Origin: T3SED10-47 sp046483725
GTDB lineage: Bacteria; Bipolaricaulota; Bipolaricaulia; Bipolaricaulales; Bipolaricaulaceae
Assembly: GCA_046483725.1 (NCBI GenBank)
Contig: JAWOCQ010000060.1
Coordinates: 1 to 37,609, forward strand
DNA length: 37,609 nt
Direction of reading: 5' to 3'
Numbering within the stretch: position 1 is the first letter of the stretch; each line of letters starts with the position of its first letter. Positions 7,056-13,684 of the stretch are shown piece by piece. A model generated the notes under the pieces. It was given only the letters and a program-made list of their open reading frames with translations, searched no databases and was not told the origin of the DNA. A program made the position numbers and the translations under genes.

Positions 7056-7084
7056 TTGACAGGGCACGTGACGTTGGATAAAGT
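7056..7084 (+). promoter_or_regulatory. arsR promoter
   Basis: TTGACA (7056-7061) and TAAAGT (7079-7084), with the ideal 17-nt spacer. Transcription should start near 7091, only about 4 nt before the ATG at 7095. The longer reading frame that starts at 7056 overlaps the -35 box and is therefore not the true start. Confidence 0.75.
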
Positions 7085-7094
7085 ATTTGCGTGG

Positions 7095-7505
7095 ATGCTT
7101 AATTATACGACGGGGTTGGCGAGTCCGGAAGAACAGGCACGGCTGTTCAGGGCGCTGTCTGTGGACACACGCGTGCGTATGCTGGTGCTCCTCGGAGCGC
7201 GGTCTATGTGTGTCGGCGCGTTGGCTCGTGCTTTGGGGATCACTGCCGCTGCGGTCTCCCAGCACTTGCGGGTGCTCCGTGACCTGCAGCTTGTGACGGC
7301 GAGTAGGCGAGGGCACTTCGTCCACTACAGCCTCAACACAGAGAGGCTTCACCAATGGTGGACCGTGGTGGACTCGCTGTTCCGAGAGCTGCAGGAGTCG
7401 CCGTCCCCGGCTACGCCCTGTGGCGGAACACGAAAGGAGGTGGACCATGAGTGTGGAGAAGAAGGGCTGTCAGAAGCCGGAGAACCTGAAGGGCAAGCCC
7501 AGTGA
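7095..7505 (+). CDS. ArsR-family winged-helix regulator
   Basis: A 136-residue metal-sensor type regulator. The winged helix-turn-helix is plain: EQARLFRALSVDTRVRMLVLL, then CVGALARALGITAAAVSQHL with the recognition helix, and the wing SRRGHFVHYSLN. The classic ELCVCDL arsenic site reads SMCVGAL, with a single Cys, so sensing would use other residues. The tail after about residue 105 includes Cys and Glu-rich sequence (CGGTRKEVDHECGEEG), but this part overlaps the start of a separate 43-aa gene by 59 nt and may be under mixed constraint. The start is set by the promoter and gives an almost leaderless mRNA. It probably regulates itself and the overlapping small gene. Family call strong. Confidence 0.88.
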   Translation: MLNYTTGLASPEEQARLFRALSVDTRVRMLVLLGARSMCVGALARALGITAAAVSQHLRVLRDLQLVTASRRGHFVHYSLNTERLHQWWTVVDSLFRELQESPSPATPCGGTRKEVDHECGEEGLSEAGEPEGQAQ

Positions 7506-7578
7506 GTGCACGCCCGAGCAGATAGAAAAGTGCCACGGCTCCGACAAGAGCCACCCATGTGTGAAGCAGGAGAAGTGA
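7447..7578 (+). CDS. 43-aa Cys-rich protein overlapping arsR
   Basis: Too short for most gene callers, but it has an excellent ribosome binding site, AAAGGAGGTGG just before the ATG at 7447. It encodes a hydrophilic 43-residue peptide beginning MSVEKKGCQKPENLKGKPSE. Its four Cys fall at residues 8, 21, 29 and 38, with His at 30 and 36, in a Lys/Glu-rich background, which suggests a small metal-binding or redox peptide. It starts inside the last 59 nt of arsR in another frame, so the two are co-transcribed and probably coupled. My impression is that similar peptides follow ArsR-type genes in other anaerobes, but I could not check this. Function unknown. Confidence 0.72.
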   Translation: MSVEKKGCQKPENLKGKPSECTPEQIEKCHGSDKSHPCVKQEK

Positions 7579-7761
7579 GCTTGTAGTGTTTTTGGGTCCC
7601 TAGGCGGGCCCCGGGTGAAATGCTGCTTTCCTCGGGGCCCGCACTTCCGCTCGCGCTCGACTTCGTAGTTCTGGCCGTCTTCTGCGCAGGTTTGTTCCTC
7701 GTAAGCCTGCGCAGCGTCCGGCGCCGCTGGATCCTGTGGAGAATGCCTGCAGCGCTTGCCC

Positions 7762-8571
7762 CTACCTCTCAGGGACGATGCGCCCGGAGGTGTCCGCGTA
7801 GTAATCTGGAAGTTGGGGTATCCCGTCTTCAGATAGGGGCTGGCTGGCGGCGTAGGTTATGACCGTCTCCCAGACCTTGAGTTCTCGGCCGTCGTCGTGG
7901 CGGACGAAGAGCTCATGCATTCGTTCCGGAGGAATGGGCTCACCGGCGGCGTTCTTGGGCTCTATCGTCAGGTGGGGAAGGAGCTCAGCGGCCAGAGGCA
8001 GGAAGGCATAGACGTAGGCGTCGGTTACCACGTGGTAGAGTTCTTGGTCGCCCCGTTTCAAGGGGACGAACCCGTCGCTCCCTTCCGCCGGCTGGACGCC
8101 CTCCCCCGTGTACAGCTCGCCGTCGGTCACCGATAAAGCAGCCGGGGACGATGCCGTCCCGGATGCTCCCGTTGGCCTGAACGGCCACGTGCACCCTTTC
8201 TCCGGTGAATTCCTCGGTCATCAGGCGCATGCCGTCGGTGACAAAGTTGGCCGCGGGCGTTTCCCGGAGAGGCGGCCGGTTGGGCAGGGTGAAATCAGAC
8301 CGGGCCACCGTAGCCATGATGTCCTCGAACTCCCCTCCGGTCATGTCGCTTATGAGGGTATTCAGAACGGCGGTGTACTCTTGGACCATTGACTCTATTG
8401 CCAGGTGTGGTGTGAACTGATCGTCGATGGTGAGCAGGAATGGATGGTCATTATCCCAGTTTCGGACGCGGAGCTCGCCGGTCTGGGGGTTGTAAGCAAG
8501 CTCGAGTTGGCCCAGGTATCGCCCCAGCGAACCTGCCTGGCAATAGTACAGCCTGTGGCAGCATCGGTCTT
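7762..8571 (-). pseudogene. 5'-nucleotidase C-terminal domain relic, frameshifted
   Basis: Reading the minus strand from about 8571, one frame gives AGSLGRYLGQLELAYNP, NFVTDGMRLM and VAVQANGSIRDGIVPG, the order seen in the C-terminal domain of UDP-sugar hydrolase/5'-nucleotidase proteins. Near 8139-8145 the frame shifts by one base. The domain continues as SVTDGELYTGEGVQP, ELYHVVTDAYVYAFLPL and ETVITYAASQPL to a TAG at 7762. The N-terminal metallophosphatase domain and any signal peptide are missing. The gene is therefore truncated and frameshifted. The enzymes are normally periplasmic nucleotide scavengers. A single sequencing error could explain the frameshift but not the missing half. Confidence 0.8.
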
Positions 8572-8631
8572 CTACCTATCGAGAAGCACACGTCTGGTGG
8601 TAAATTGTGTAGGTGAACTCGGGGAGGCGGC

Positions 8632-8682
8632 ATGCTTGACCGTTGTCCGCGCATGAGCGGCAAGGAGCAGGGATGGTGCTGA
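8632..8682 (+). other. Possible 16-codon leader ORF before the glycyl-radical activase
   Basis: GGGGAGG at 8621-8627 stands 4 nt before an ATG that opens MLDRCPRMSGKEQGWC and stops at 8680-8682, overlapping the start (8673) of the next gene in another frame. The layout would suit translational coupling. It may equally be chance; no conservation could be checked. Confidence 0.3.
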
Positions 8683-9596
8683 ACAAAGAGATGGAAGGGC
8701 TACTGTTTGAGGTGAAGCGAGGAGCGGTGCATGACGGGCCGGGGCTCCGGACAACCGTGTTCATGAAGGGCTGCCCCCTGCGGTGCCCATGGTGCCATAA
8801 CCCGGAGGGGATCTCTCCGCAGAGGGAGGTCTGGGTTTTCTCTTCCCGGTGCATAGGATGCGGAAGCTGTGTTGAAGTTTGCCCTGAGGGGGCCATAAGT
8901 CCAGCGGCGGCAGGGCACCTCGTGCCCGACCGCGGCTTGTGCTCAGTGTGCGGCCGCTGTGTAGAGGCGTGCCCGGCGGGGGCACGAGACATCGTGGGAT
9001 TCGCTGTGAGCCCCGCCGATCTTGTGCGCGAGCTCGCCCGTGACCGCGTGTTCTTCGAAGCTTCGGGCGGCGGGGTGACATTCTCTGGAGGGGAGCCGCT
9101 TTTGCAACCGGAATTCCTCATGGAGTCGCTGCGTGGCTGCCGGGAGGAGGGGTTGCACACGGCCCTGGATACGTGCGGTTACGCGCCGAAGAAGGTACTC
9201 CTTCAGGCGGGGGAGCTCTGTGATCTTGTGCTTTTCGATATCAAACACCTGGACGAAGCGCGACATGAGCGTGCTCTCGGGGTTCCACTGGAGCCGATCT
9301 TGGATAACCTGCGTGCACTTGATGAGGCTGGGGCGAATTTGTGGATAAGGTTTCCGCTGATTCCGGGGTTTAGCGACGATCATTCCACCCTGGAGCGGTT
9401 GGCGATGGTGGTTCGGGGACTGCGTTGCCGGCCTTTGGTGTGCTTTCTTCCGTATCATCGGGGGGGAGCCGTCAAGTATGCGCGCCTCGGGGGCGAGTAC
9501 GCTATGGGAAACTTGCCTGCGGCAGAAGGGGCGGTGGTGGAAGAGCTGGGCGAGCAGCTGCGGGCCGCCGGGCTCGAGGTACGAATAGGAGGGTGA
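8673..9596 (+). CDS. Glycyl-radical enzyme activating protein (radical SAM)
   Basis: A 307-residue activase that installs the glycyl radical on the enzyme encoded next to it. The radical-SAM cluster motif CPLRCPWC (Cx3Cx2C) lies at about residues 30-37. It is followed by a two-cluster ferredoxin insert: CIGCGSCVEVCPEG and CSVCGRCVEACPAG. Later come GGGVTFSGGEPLLQ (the GGE SAM-binding motif), the LDTCGYA strand and LFDIKHLD. The ferredoxin insert is the mark of activases for PFL-like dehydratases rather than pyruvate formate-lyase itself. The ATG at 8673 has AAGGAG 5 nt upstream; the frame is open further up, but without a start site of comparable quality. Its stop lies 5 nt before the dehydratase gene. 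Oxygen-sensitive by chemistry. Very confident. Confidence 0.95.
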   Translation: MVLNKEMEGLLFEVKRGAVHDGPGLRTTVFMKGCPLRCPWCHNPEGISPQREVWVFSSRCIGCGSCVEVCPEGAISPAAAGHLVPDRGLCSVCGRCVEACPAGARDIVGFAVSPADLVRELARDRVFFEASGGGVTFSGGEPLLQPEFLMESLRGCREEGLHTALDTCGYAPKKVLLQAGELCDLVLFDIKHLDEARHERALGVPLEPILDNLRALDEAGANLWIRFPLIPGFSDDHSTLERLAMVVRGLRCRPLVCFLPYHRGGAVKYARLGGEYAMGNLPAAEGAVVEELGEQLRAAGLEVRIGG

Positions 9597-9601
9597 GCAG
9601 G

Positions 9602-11962
9602 ATGCGGGAGAGAGTGCGCTTGCTTCAAGAAGAGTCCATGGCGGCGCAGCCCAGCATCTCGGCCGAGCGCGCACTGCTTGTGACCCAGTTCTACAAGGAA
9701 AACGCGGGGAAGCACGGCCCGGCCGTGCTGCGGGGGCTCTGCTTCCGGCATATCTGCCAGCAGAGGAGCTTGTACATAGGCCCGCGGGAGCTGATCGTCG
9801 GGGAGCGGGGCCCTGCGCCCAAGGCCTGCCCGACCTATCCTGAATTAACCTGTCACAGCCTCGATGATCTGCAAGCGCTGGCCGACCGCGAGAAGACGAG
9901 CTACCAGGTGCCCGCTGAGGTGGTGGACGCATATAGACGAGAAGTGATCCCCTATTGGCGGGGGCGCTCCCTGCGAGATCGCATTTTCAAGGAGCTTTCC
10001 CCTTCCTGGATGCAGGCCTATAGTGCGGGTGTGTTCACCGAGTTCATGGAGCAGCGCGCGCCTGGCCATACCGCTGCTGACGACAAGCCATTTCGCCTGG
10101 GGCTGGATGTTCTGCGGGCCGAGATCGCAAAGCGGGTGGCTGGGCTTGACTGGGAAAGCGATCCACTGGCGCCGAGGAGGTACGATCAACTCCGGGGGCT
10201 GGACATCGCCGCCGAGGCAGCCGTGCTGCTGGCGCGGCGCCATGCGGACATGGCCGAGTCCCTTGCCCGAGGGGAATGCGATCCAGCTTGTCAGCAGGAA
10301 CTTCAGCGCATTGCGGAGGTTTGCCGCCGGGTCCCGGCCGGCCAACCGCGGGACTTCCGGGAAGCCCTGCAGGCGTACTGGTTCCACCACCTGGCGGTGA
10401 TCACGGAGCTCAACGGCTGGGACGCGTTCAGCCCCGGGCATCTGGACCAGCATTTGGAGCCCTTCTACGAGCGTGATCTCGCTGCGGGGCGGCTCTCCCG
10501 CGAGGACGCCAAAGAGCTCCTTGCCTGCCTGTGGATCAAGTTCAATAATCAGCCTGCCCCGCCCAAAGTGGGGGTCACAGCGGCGGAGAGCGGTACGTAC
10601 AACGACTTCGTCAACATCAACCTAGGTGGGCTGTGGGCGGATGGAACCGATGGTTCCGGAGTGGTTTCCGAGCTGATCCTGGAGGTGGCGGAGGAGATGC
10701 AACTCCTGCAACCCCAGCTCAACGTGCAGCTTGCACGCCGTACCCCGGACAACCTCCTTCAGGCCGCGTGCCGCGTTGTACGCAAGGGGTATGGCTTTCC
10801 TGCGCTTTTCAACGTGGACCTGGTCGTGGGAGAGCTTCTTCGGCAGGGGAAGAGCCTGGACGATGCCCGCCAGGGGGGGATCAGTGGGTGCGTGGAGTCC
10901 GGTGCGTTCGGCAAAGAGGCGTACATACTGTCCGGGTACCTTAACCTGGTGAAGCCCTTGGAGCTGGCGCTGTTCAACGGGGTAGATCCCCGCTCCGGCG
11001 CTCGCTGTGGTCCCCAGACGGGTGACCCCCTGCAATTCTCCTCCTTCGAGGAACTCATGGCTGCGTGGGAGGGGCAGCTCCGGCACGCCTTGGACATCAA
11101 GATCTACGGCAACGCGCTTGTTCAGGACTTGTTCGCTTCCGAGATGCCGGCGCCGTATCTGTCGCTCCTCATAGAAAACTGCATCGCCAAGGGCCTTGAC
11201 TACAACAGTGGCGGCGCTCGGTACAACACGACGTACATCCAAGGGGTAGGTATCGGCACCTTGACCGACAGCTTGTCGGCCCTGAAGGAGCATGTCTTCC
11301 GCCGCGGGACGGTGGAGATGAAGGAGGTGTTGAATTCCTTGCGGGAGGACTTCAGCGGCCGGGAGCCCCTGCGGCAGGTGTTGGTGAATAAGACCCCCCG
11401 CTATGGAAATGACGACGACAGGGCGGACCAGCTGATGGAACAGGCGTTCGACGCATTCTTCCATCTTGTGGACGGGCGGCCCGCCCCCCGCGGGGGAACC
11501 TACCGGATCAACATGCTCCCTACCACCAGTCACATCCACTTCGGCGCCCTCACCGGGAGTACTCCGGATGGGAGGCTGGCCGGAAGCCCCCTATCCGAAG
11601 GAATCTCGCCCGTGCAGGGTGCCGACAGGCAAGGCCCCACGGCCGTGATGCAGTCGGCAGCCAAGATGGACCACGCCAGGACAGGGGGGACGCTTCTCAA
11701 CATGAAGTTTGCCCCGGAAGCGCTGGCGGGGGAGGAAGGCCTCAGGCGTCTTGCCGCCCTTGTTCGCGGTTATTTCGCCCTGGGAGGCCATCACGTTCAG
11801 TTCAACGTGGTCGGGGCGGAGCTCCTAAGGGAGGCGCAGGCCTGTCCGGAGGAGCATCGCGGGCTTCTCGTCCGGGTGGCCGGCTATAGTGACTTCTTCT
11901 GTGATCTGGGGCGCGAGCTCCAGGAGGAGATCATCAGTCGCACTGAGCACGGGGCGGGATAG
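9602..11962 (+). CDS. Glycyl-radical dehydratase, HypD-like (trans-4-hydroxy-L-proline dehydratase)
   Basis: A 786-residue glycyl-radical enzyme, the usual length for HypD. The active-site loop reads GCVESGAFGKEAYIL, with the thiyl-radical Cys430 and the base Glu432. The C-terminal glycyl-radical motif is RVAGYSDFF, with the radical-bearing Gly761. GCVE with the Glu two residues after Cys, together with GGARYNTTYIQGVGIGT and GTYRINMLPTTSH, resembles hydroxyproline dehydratases more than choline or glycerol lyases, as far as I recall. HypD removes water from trans-4-hydroxyproline to give pyrroline-5-carboxylate, which ProC reduces to proline. No proC is visible nearby. Start at the ATG with AGGAGG about 9 nt upstream, just after the activase. 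Glycyl-radical class certain; substrate likely, not proven. Confidence 0.85.
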   Translation: MRERVRLLQEESMAAQPSISAERALLVTQFYKENAGKHGPAVLRGLCFRHICQQRSLYIGPRELIVGERGPAPKACPTYPELTCHSLDDLQALADREKTSYQVPAEVVDAYRREVIPYWRGRSLRDRIFKELSPSWMQAYSAGVFTEFMEQRAPGHTAADDKPFRLGLDVLRAEIAKRVAGLDWESDPLAPRRYDQLRGLDIAAEAAVLLARRHADMAESLARGECDPACQQELQRIAEVCRRVPAGQPRDFREALQAYWFHHLAVITELNGWDAFSPGHLDQHLEPFYERDLAAGRLSREDAKELLACLWIKFNNQPAPPKVGVTAAESGTYNDFVNINLGGLWADGTDGSGVVSELILEVAEEMQLLQPQLNVQLARRTPDNLLQAACRVVRKGYGFPALFNVDLVVGELLRQGKSLDDARQGGISGCVESGAFGKEAYILSGYLNLVKPLELALFNGVDPRSGARCGPQTGDPLQFSSFEELMAAWEGQLRHALDIKIYGNALVQDLFASEMPAPYLSLLIENCIAKGLDYNSGGARYNTTYIQGVGIGTLTDSLSALKEHVFRRGTVEMKEVLNSLREDFSGREPLRQVLVNKTPRYGNDDDRADQLMEQAFDAFFHLVDGRPAPRGGTYRINMLPTTSHIHFGALTGSTPDGRLAGSPLSEGISPVQGADRQGPTAVMQSAAKMDHARTGGTLLNMKFAPEALAGEEGLRRLAALVRGYFALGGHHVQFNVVGAELLREAQACPEEHRGLLVRVAGYSDFFCDLGRELQEEIISRTEHGAG

Positions 11963-12004
11963 CCGAGCGTGGATTGCGGAACCTCTTTTCACAAACCAAA
12001 AACC

Positions 12005-12033
12005 TTGACCCCCACTCTACATAGCCGTATAAA
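12005..12033 (+). promoter_or_regulatory. Promoter of the phosphate transporter gene
   Basis: TTGACC (12005-12010) and TATAAA (12028-12033), 17 nt apart. Predicted start near 12040, giving a leader of about 20 nt that carries a GGGGG stretch before the ATG. Confidence 0.6.
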
Positions 12034-12062
12034 GTCCTCCATACTACCGTTGGGGGCGCGAG

Positions 12063-13004
12063 ATGTGGGCACTACTGCCAGGCATTTTGATGGGTTGGTC
12101 CCTAGGGACCAACGATGCGGCCAACGTGTTTGGCCTGGGGGTAGGAGCGCGAGCGCTCTCCTACCGCGCTGCGGTGGTGCTCACAAGTGGCTTTGTCATT
12201 CTCGGGGCATATGTAGGGGGCGCGCGGGGCATGGCCACTTATGGGGCGTTGGCGGGCCACGATCTGGCGACTGCGTTTTGCGTAGGCCTGGCGGCCGGCT
12301 TGACAGTGACCTTGATGACAGTGCGTCGGATTCCGGTGTCCGCCACACAGGCGGCTGTGGGGGCGATCATCGGGGTGGCCCTCGTTGCTGGACAGCCGGT
12401 GGAGTGGGGGGTGCTTGTGCGGATCGGGGCCTCGTGGGTGACCTCCCCTTTAGGAAGCCTCATCATTGCGTATACGCTGCATCGCTTTGTGAGCCCGCTC
12501 GTCGAGGGCTGGCTGAGCGGCGTTGCCGTCTATAACACCGTGTTGCGATGGGGCATTGTGCTTGTTGGCATCTTGGGATCGTATGCTCTGGGGGCCAACA
12601 GCGTGGCCAACGTCACCGGAGTCTATGTGGGGGCGGGGCTATTGTCCGTTCCCGCGGCCGCGGTGCTCGGGGGGGCGAGTATCGGCCTGGGGGTGTTGAC
12701 CTACTCCCGGCGGGTGATGGAGACGGTAGGGGAGGGCCTGGTGCACTTGGGGCTGCTGCCCGCTTTGTTCGCCGCTATCTCCCAAGCGGCTATTCTGCGG
12801 CTGTTCGCCTACGTGGGCGTCCCTGTGTCTACATCGCAGGCCGTAGTGGGGGCGGTGCTGGGGATTGGCTTGGTGCGCGGTGTACAAACCGTCAACCTAA
12901 GACAGATGGCGGAGATTGGCCTCGGCTGGGTGTTGACCCCTGTCCTCGCCGGCATGGTGGGGGCGCTCCTTTGGCTGGCCCTGGGCTGGGCGCTTCCCAG
13001 CTAG
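12063..13004 (+). CDS. PiT-family inorganic phosphate transporter
   Basis: A 313-residue inner-membrane protein with about ten hydrophobic segments. It shows the inverted-repeat signature of the PiT family: GTNDAANVFG near residue 15 and GANSVANVTG near residue 178. Each half also has the conserved serine/threonine loop, RIPVSATQAAVGAIIG and GVPVSTSQAVVGAVLG. PiT carriers move phosphate, often as metal-phosphate, using the proton or sodium gradient. The protein is compact compared with E. coli PitA and similar to archaeal and thermophile members. It has its own promoter, and there is no PhoU-like partner gene next to it. Strong family call. Confidence 0.93.
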   Translation: MWALLPGILMGWSLGTNDAANVFGLGVGARALSYRAAVVLTSGFVILGAYVGGARGMATYGALAGHDLATAFCVGLAAGLTVTLMTVRRIPVSATQAAVGAIIGVALVAGQPVEWGVLVRIGASWVTSPLGSLIIAYTLHRFVSPLVEGWLSGVAVYNTVLRWGIVLVGILGSYALGANSVANVTGVYVGAGLLSVPAAAVLGGASIGLGVLTYSRRVMETVGEGLVHLGLLPALFAAISQAAILRLFAYVGVPVSTSQAVVGAVLGIGLVRGVQTVNLRQMAEIGLGWVLTPVLAGMVGALLWLALGWALPS

Positions 13005-13059
13005 CGAACTCGGGGAGTGCGGAAGCTCGGCTTGACCTAGGGAAAGCGGTTGCCGGCGG

Positions 13060-13088
13060 TTGCCGGGCTGCGTTGGGAGCCGTAGAAT
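13060..13088 (+). promoter_or_regulatory. Promoter of tRNA-Ser
   Basis: TTGCCG (13060-13065) and TAGAAT (13083-13088), 17 nt apart, ending 9 nt before the tRNA. A tandem 10-bp repeat, CGGTTGCCGG twice (13047-13066), covers the -35 box. Confidence 0.6.
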
Positions 13089-13097
13089 TCGCGGAAC

Positions 13098-13187
13098 GGA
13101 GGGGTGGGCGAGCGGTCTAAACCACCGGTCTGGAGAACCGGTGCACCCGTAAGGGTGCCGTGGGTTCGAATCCCACCCCCTCCGCCA
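13098..13187 (+). tRNA. tRNA-Ser (anticodon GGA)
   Basis: Class II tRNA with a long variable arm. Acceptor GGAGGGG pairs with CCCCTCC. The anticodon stem ACCGGT/ACCGGT encloses CTGGAGA with anticodon GGA (reads TCC/TCT). The variable arm GCACCC-GTAA-GGGTGC is perfect. The T-arm is GTGGG-TTCGAAT-CCCAC. Discriminator G is followed by an encoded CCA at 13185-13187. Confidence 0.96.
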
Positions 13188-13192
13188 GCCCT

Positions 13193-13241
13193 GTTCGAGG
13201 TTCCATGTTCTACGTTCCGCATTCTGTGTTCGTGGTTGTTT
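13193..13241. repeat. Seven-unit GTTCNNN heptamer-periodic repeat
   Basis: Starting 6 nt after tRNA-Ser the DNA reads as seven consecutive 7-mers: GTTCGAG, GTTCCAT, GTTCTAC, GTTCCGC, ATTCTGT, GTTCGTG, GTTGTTT. The first four bases are nearly fixed and the last three vary. Two more units (GTTCTAC, GTTCTTT) lie at about 13602-13615, beyond the SRP RNA. No coding or tRNA explanation. Confidence 0.7.
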
Positions 13242-13260
13242 GCTCCGGGGGGCGGGAGCT

Positions 13261-13289
13261 TTGACTCGCAACCCATCGCTCCATAAACT
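13261..13289 (+). promoter_or_regulatory. Promoter of the SRP RNA gene
   Basis: TTGACT (13261-13266) and TAAACT (13284-13289), 17 nt apart. Transcription would start near 13296, matching the 5' end inferred independently from the terminal helix of the RNA. Confidence 0.7.
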
Positions 13290-13296
13290 GCTTGGT

Positions 13297-13570
13297 GGGT
13301 CCGTGCAGGCGGGGGGCTAGCGGTCCCCTGCACCCAAAACCCGCTATATGTGGGGCCGATGGACTGCCCGAGAGGGAGTGGAGCTGGAAGCGGCTCGGAA
13401 ACCGGGGTGTGGACGGCTGAGCCCCCTGCGACACATACCGGTGAACCCCGTCAGGCCCGGAAGGGTGCAGCGGTAAGCTGGTCCCTGTGGGTGATAGGGG
13501 AAAACTTGGCTCGAGCCCACGATCTGGGTGCGCCCGGCAACCCTCCCGCGAAGGCGGCCCGCACGGGCCC
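13297..13570 (+). ncRNA. ffs: Signal recognition particle RNA, large bacterial type
   Basis: The universally conserved apical part is plain at about 13447-13475: GTCAGGCCCGGAAGG, then GTGCAGC and GGTAAG, the Ffh-binding helix with its GGAA tetraloop. The ends pair: GGGTCCGTGCAGGC at 13297 with GCCCGCACGGGCCC at 13557-13570, closing a long rod. The 5' section (GGCTAGCGG...TCCCCTGCACCC...CCGCTATATG...GGGGCCGA) has the form of the Alu domain seen in Bacillus and Thermus type RNAs. The RNA is therefore the ~270-nt form, not the 4.5S form. A TTTTG run follows the closing helix and probably ends transcription. Confidence 0.93.
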
Positions 13571-13627
13571 TTTTGTTTGTTGAGGTTACCCGGCTGGAGA
13601 ACTGTTCTACGTTCTTTGCGAGGGAAT

Positions 13628-13652
13628 AAAAATGGCCCGCGCCTGCGGGCCA
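13628..13652 (-). terminator. Intrinsic terminator of the cdc48 gene
   Basis: TGGCCCGC (13633-13640) and GCGGGCCA (13645-13652) form a perfect 8-bp hairpin with a 4-nt loop. On the minus strand it is followed by TTTTTATT. It lies about 30 nt past the cdc48 stop codon. Confidence 0.85.
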
Positions 13653-13684
13653 CAGAGTTTATATACGTCGGCCGGGGGTCGCTG

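Noticed and set aside
5715..7448. 577-codon open frame on the minus strand
   Set aside because: It is the antisense of pepF, has no domain or start site, and owes its length to high GC codon bias.
7620..7733. Short hydrophobic reading frame (ALDFVVLAVFCAGLFLVSLRS) like an ABC-2 permease tail
   Set aside because: One helix only, not enough to call a family; it runs on into the antisense of the nucleotidase relic.
13193..13241. CRISPR-like array
   Set aside because: The period is 7 nt without spacers or long repeats; reported as heptamer-periodic DNA instead.
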